From positions 1 through 14,013 of the forward strand of contig DLQI01000050.1 of the NCBI GenBank assembly GCA_002478745.1: a DNA stretch of 14,013 nucleotides, given 5' to 3'. This document shows positions 13,793 to 14,013 of the stretch, piece after piece. The position numbers were made by a program, and so were the translations under genes. The number at the start of each line of letters is the position of its first letter. Position 1 is the stretch's first letter. The notes below the pieces were generated by a model, which did no database searches, was not told the DNA's origin, and saw only the letters and a list, made by a program, of their open reading frames with translations. Source of the DNA: Rhodobacteraceae bacterium UBA7436 (lineage in GTDB: Bacteria > Pseudomonadota > Alphaproteobacteria > Rhodobacterales > Rhodobacteraceae).

Positions 13793-13869
13793 GCGGTTGT
13801 AGCTCAGTTGGTTAGAGTATCGGCCTGTCACGCCGAGGGTCGCGGGTTCGAGTCCCGTCAACTCCGCCA
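13793..13869 (+). tRNA. tRNA-Asp (anticodon GTC), unusual acceptor stem
   Basis: A 77-base cloverleaf with encoded CCA. D arm GCTC/GAGT. Anticodon stem TCGGC/GCCGA enclosing CTGTCAC (anticodon GTC). T arm GCGGG/CCCGT with loop TTCGAGT. Discriminator G73. The loop has U33-G34-U35, the Tgt recognition element. The acceptor stem is irregular: 5' GCGGTTG against 3' CAACTCC gives a C2:C71 mismatch and a G3-U70 wobble. Confidence 0.9.
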
Positions 13870-13876
13870 CAAAAAA

Positions 13877-13952
13877 GGGGCTGTAGCTCAGATGGGAGAG
13901 CGTCGCGTTTGCAACGCGGATGTCGGGAGTTCGATCCTCTCCAGCTCCACCA
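13877..13952 (+). tRNA. tRNA-Ala (anticodon TGC)
   Basis: A complete 76-base cloverleaf. Acceptor GGGGCTG pairs with CAGCTCC and includes the classic G3-U70 alanine identity pair. Anticodon stem TCGCG/CGCGG encloses TTTGCAA (anticodon TGC). The T loop is TTCGATC. Discriminator A73 and encoded CCA are present. It starts seven bases after tRNA-Asp, in the same transcript. Confidence 0.96.
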
Positions 13953-13968
13953 ATAAATAAATGGATAT

Positions 13969-14013
13969 GCTCCTGTAGCTCAGTTGGTAGAGCAGCTGAT
14001 TTGTAATCAGCAG
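13969..14013 (+). tRNA. tRNA-Thr (anticodon TGT), cut by the window end
   Basis: The first 45 bases of a tRNA are visible: acceptor 5' strand GCTCCTG, D arm AGCTCAGTTGGTAGAGC, and anticodon stem CTGAT closing TTTGTAA with anticodon TGT, followed by the start of the 3' anticodon strand. The variable region, T arm and 3' end lie outside the window. Confidence 0.9.

Noticed and set aside
13763..13960. A 65-codon open frame on the plus strand
   Set aside because: It reads through tRNA-Asp and tRNA-Ala and has no independent support.

Overview
This window looks like a chromosomal housekeeping stretch from an alphaproteobacterium. It probably comes from the marine Roseobacter group (Rhodobacteraceae) with moderate GC. 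That assignment is inferred from protein style (DctM-type TRAP permease, SUF accessory genes, lon followed by an HU-like gene) and from gene content; I could run no database search. No insertion sequence, prophage, CRISPR array or plasmid function is visible. No gene-free gap exceeds about 235 bases.

Layout, left to right. The window opens inside a TRAP transporter large permease gene, which ends at a shared terminator with the convergent tpiA. tpiA is divergent from an isopenicillin-N-synthase-like 2-oxoglutarate/Fe(II) oxygenase gene. Two minus-strand Fe-S assembly genes follow: a SufT-like MIP18/DUF59 gene and an A-type carrier gene, separated by an 11-bp tandem repeat. An OsmC-type peroxidase gene is divergent from this pair. 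A structured non-coding gap leads to a minus-strand three-gene operon: SPFH/QmcA-like protein, short NfeD, and a cysteine-rich membrane protein whose genes overlap end to start.

The plus strand then carries tgt, lon (with a heat-shock-like promoter), an HU-related protein with low-complexity tails, a histidine phosphatase and tRNA-Val(TAC). Strong intrinsic terminators follow lon and the HU-like gene.

The right end holds a minus-strand 7TM-AraC regulator broken by a one-base frameshift. It is divergent from a DUF2306-like membrane protein gene, with an 8-bp-arm dyad between them. A carboxymuconolactone decarboxylase family gene converges on the membrane-protein gene so tightly that the two stop codons share CTAG. 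A tRNA cluster closes the window: Asp(GTC), Ala(TGC) and a truncated Thr(TGT).

Functional links. Tgt modifies tRNAs with GUN anticodons, and the tRNA-Asp(GTC) here carries the U33-G34-U35 loop it recognises. Lon, OsmC and the two Fe-S genes form a stress and protein-quality theme. The least explained items are the third gene of the SPFH-NfeD operon (a possible divergent LprI/DUF1311 domain), the tRNA-Asp acceptor stem (C2:C71 mismatch plus G3-U70), the 11-bp repeat array and the broken 7TM-AraC gene beside its probable target.
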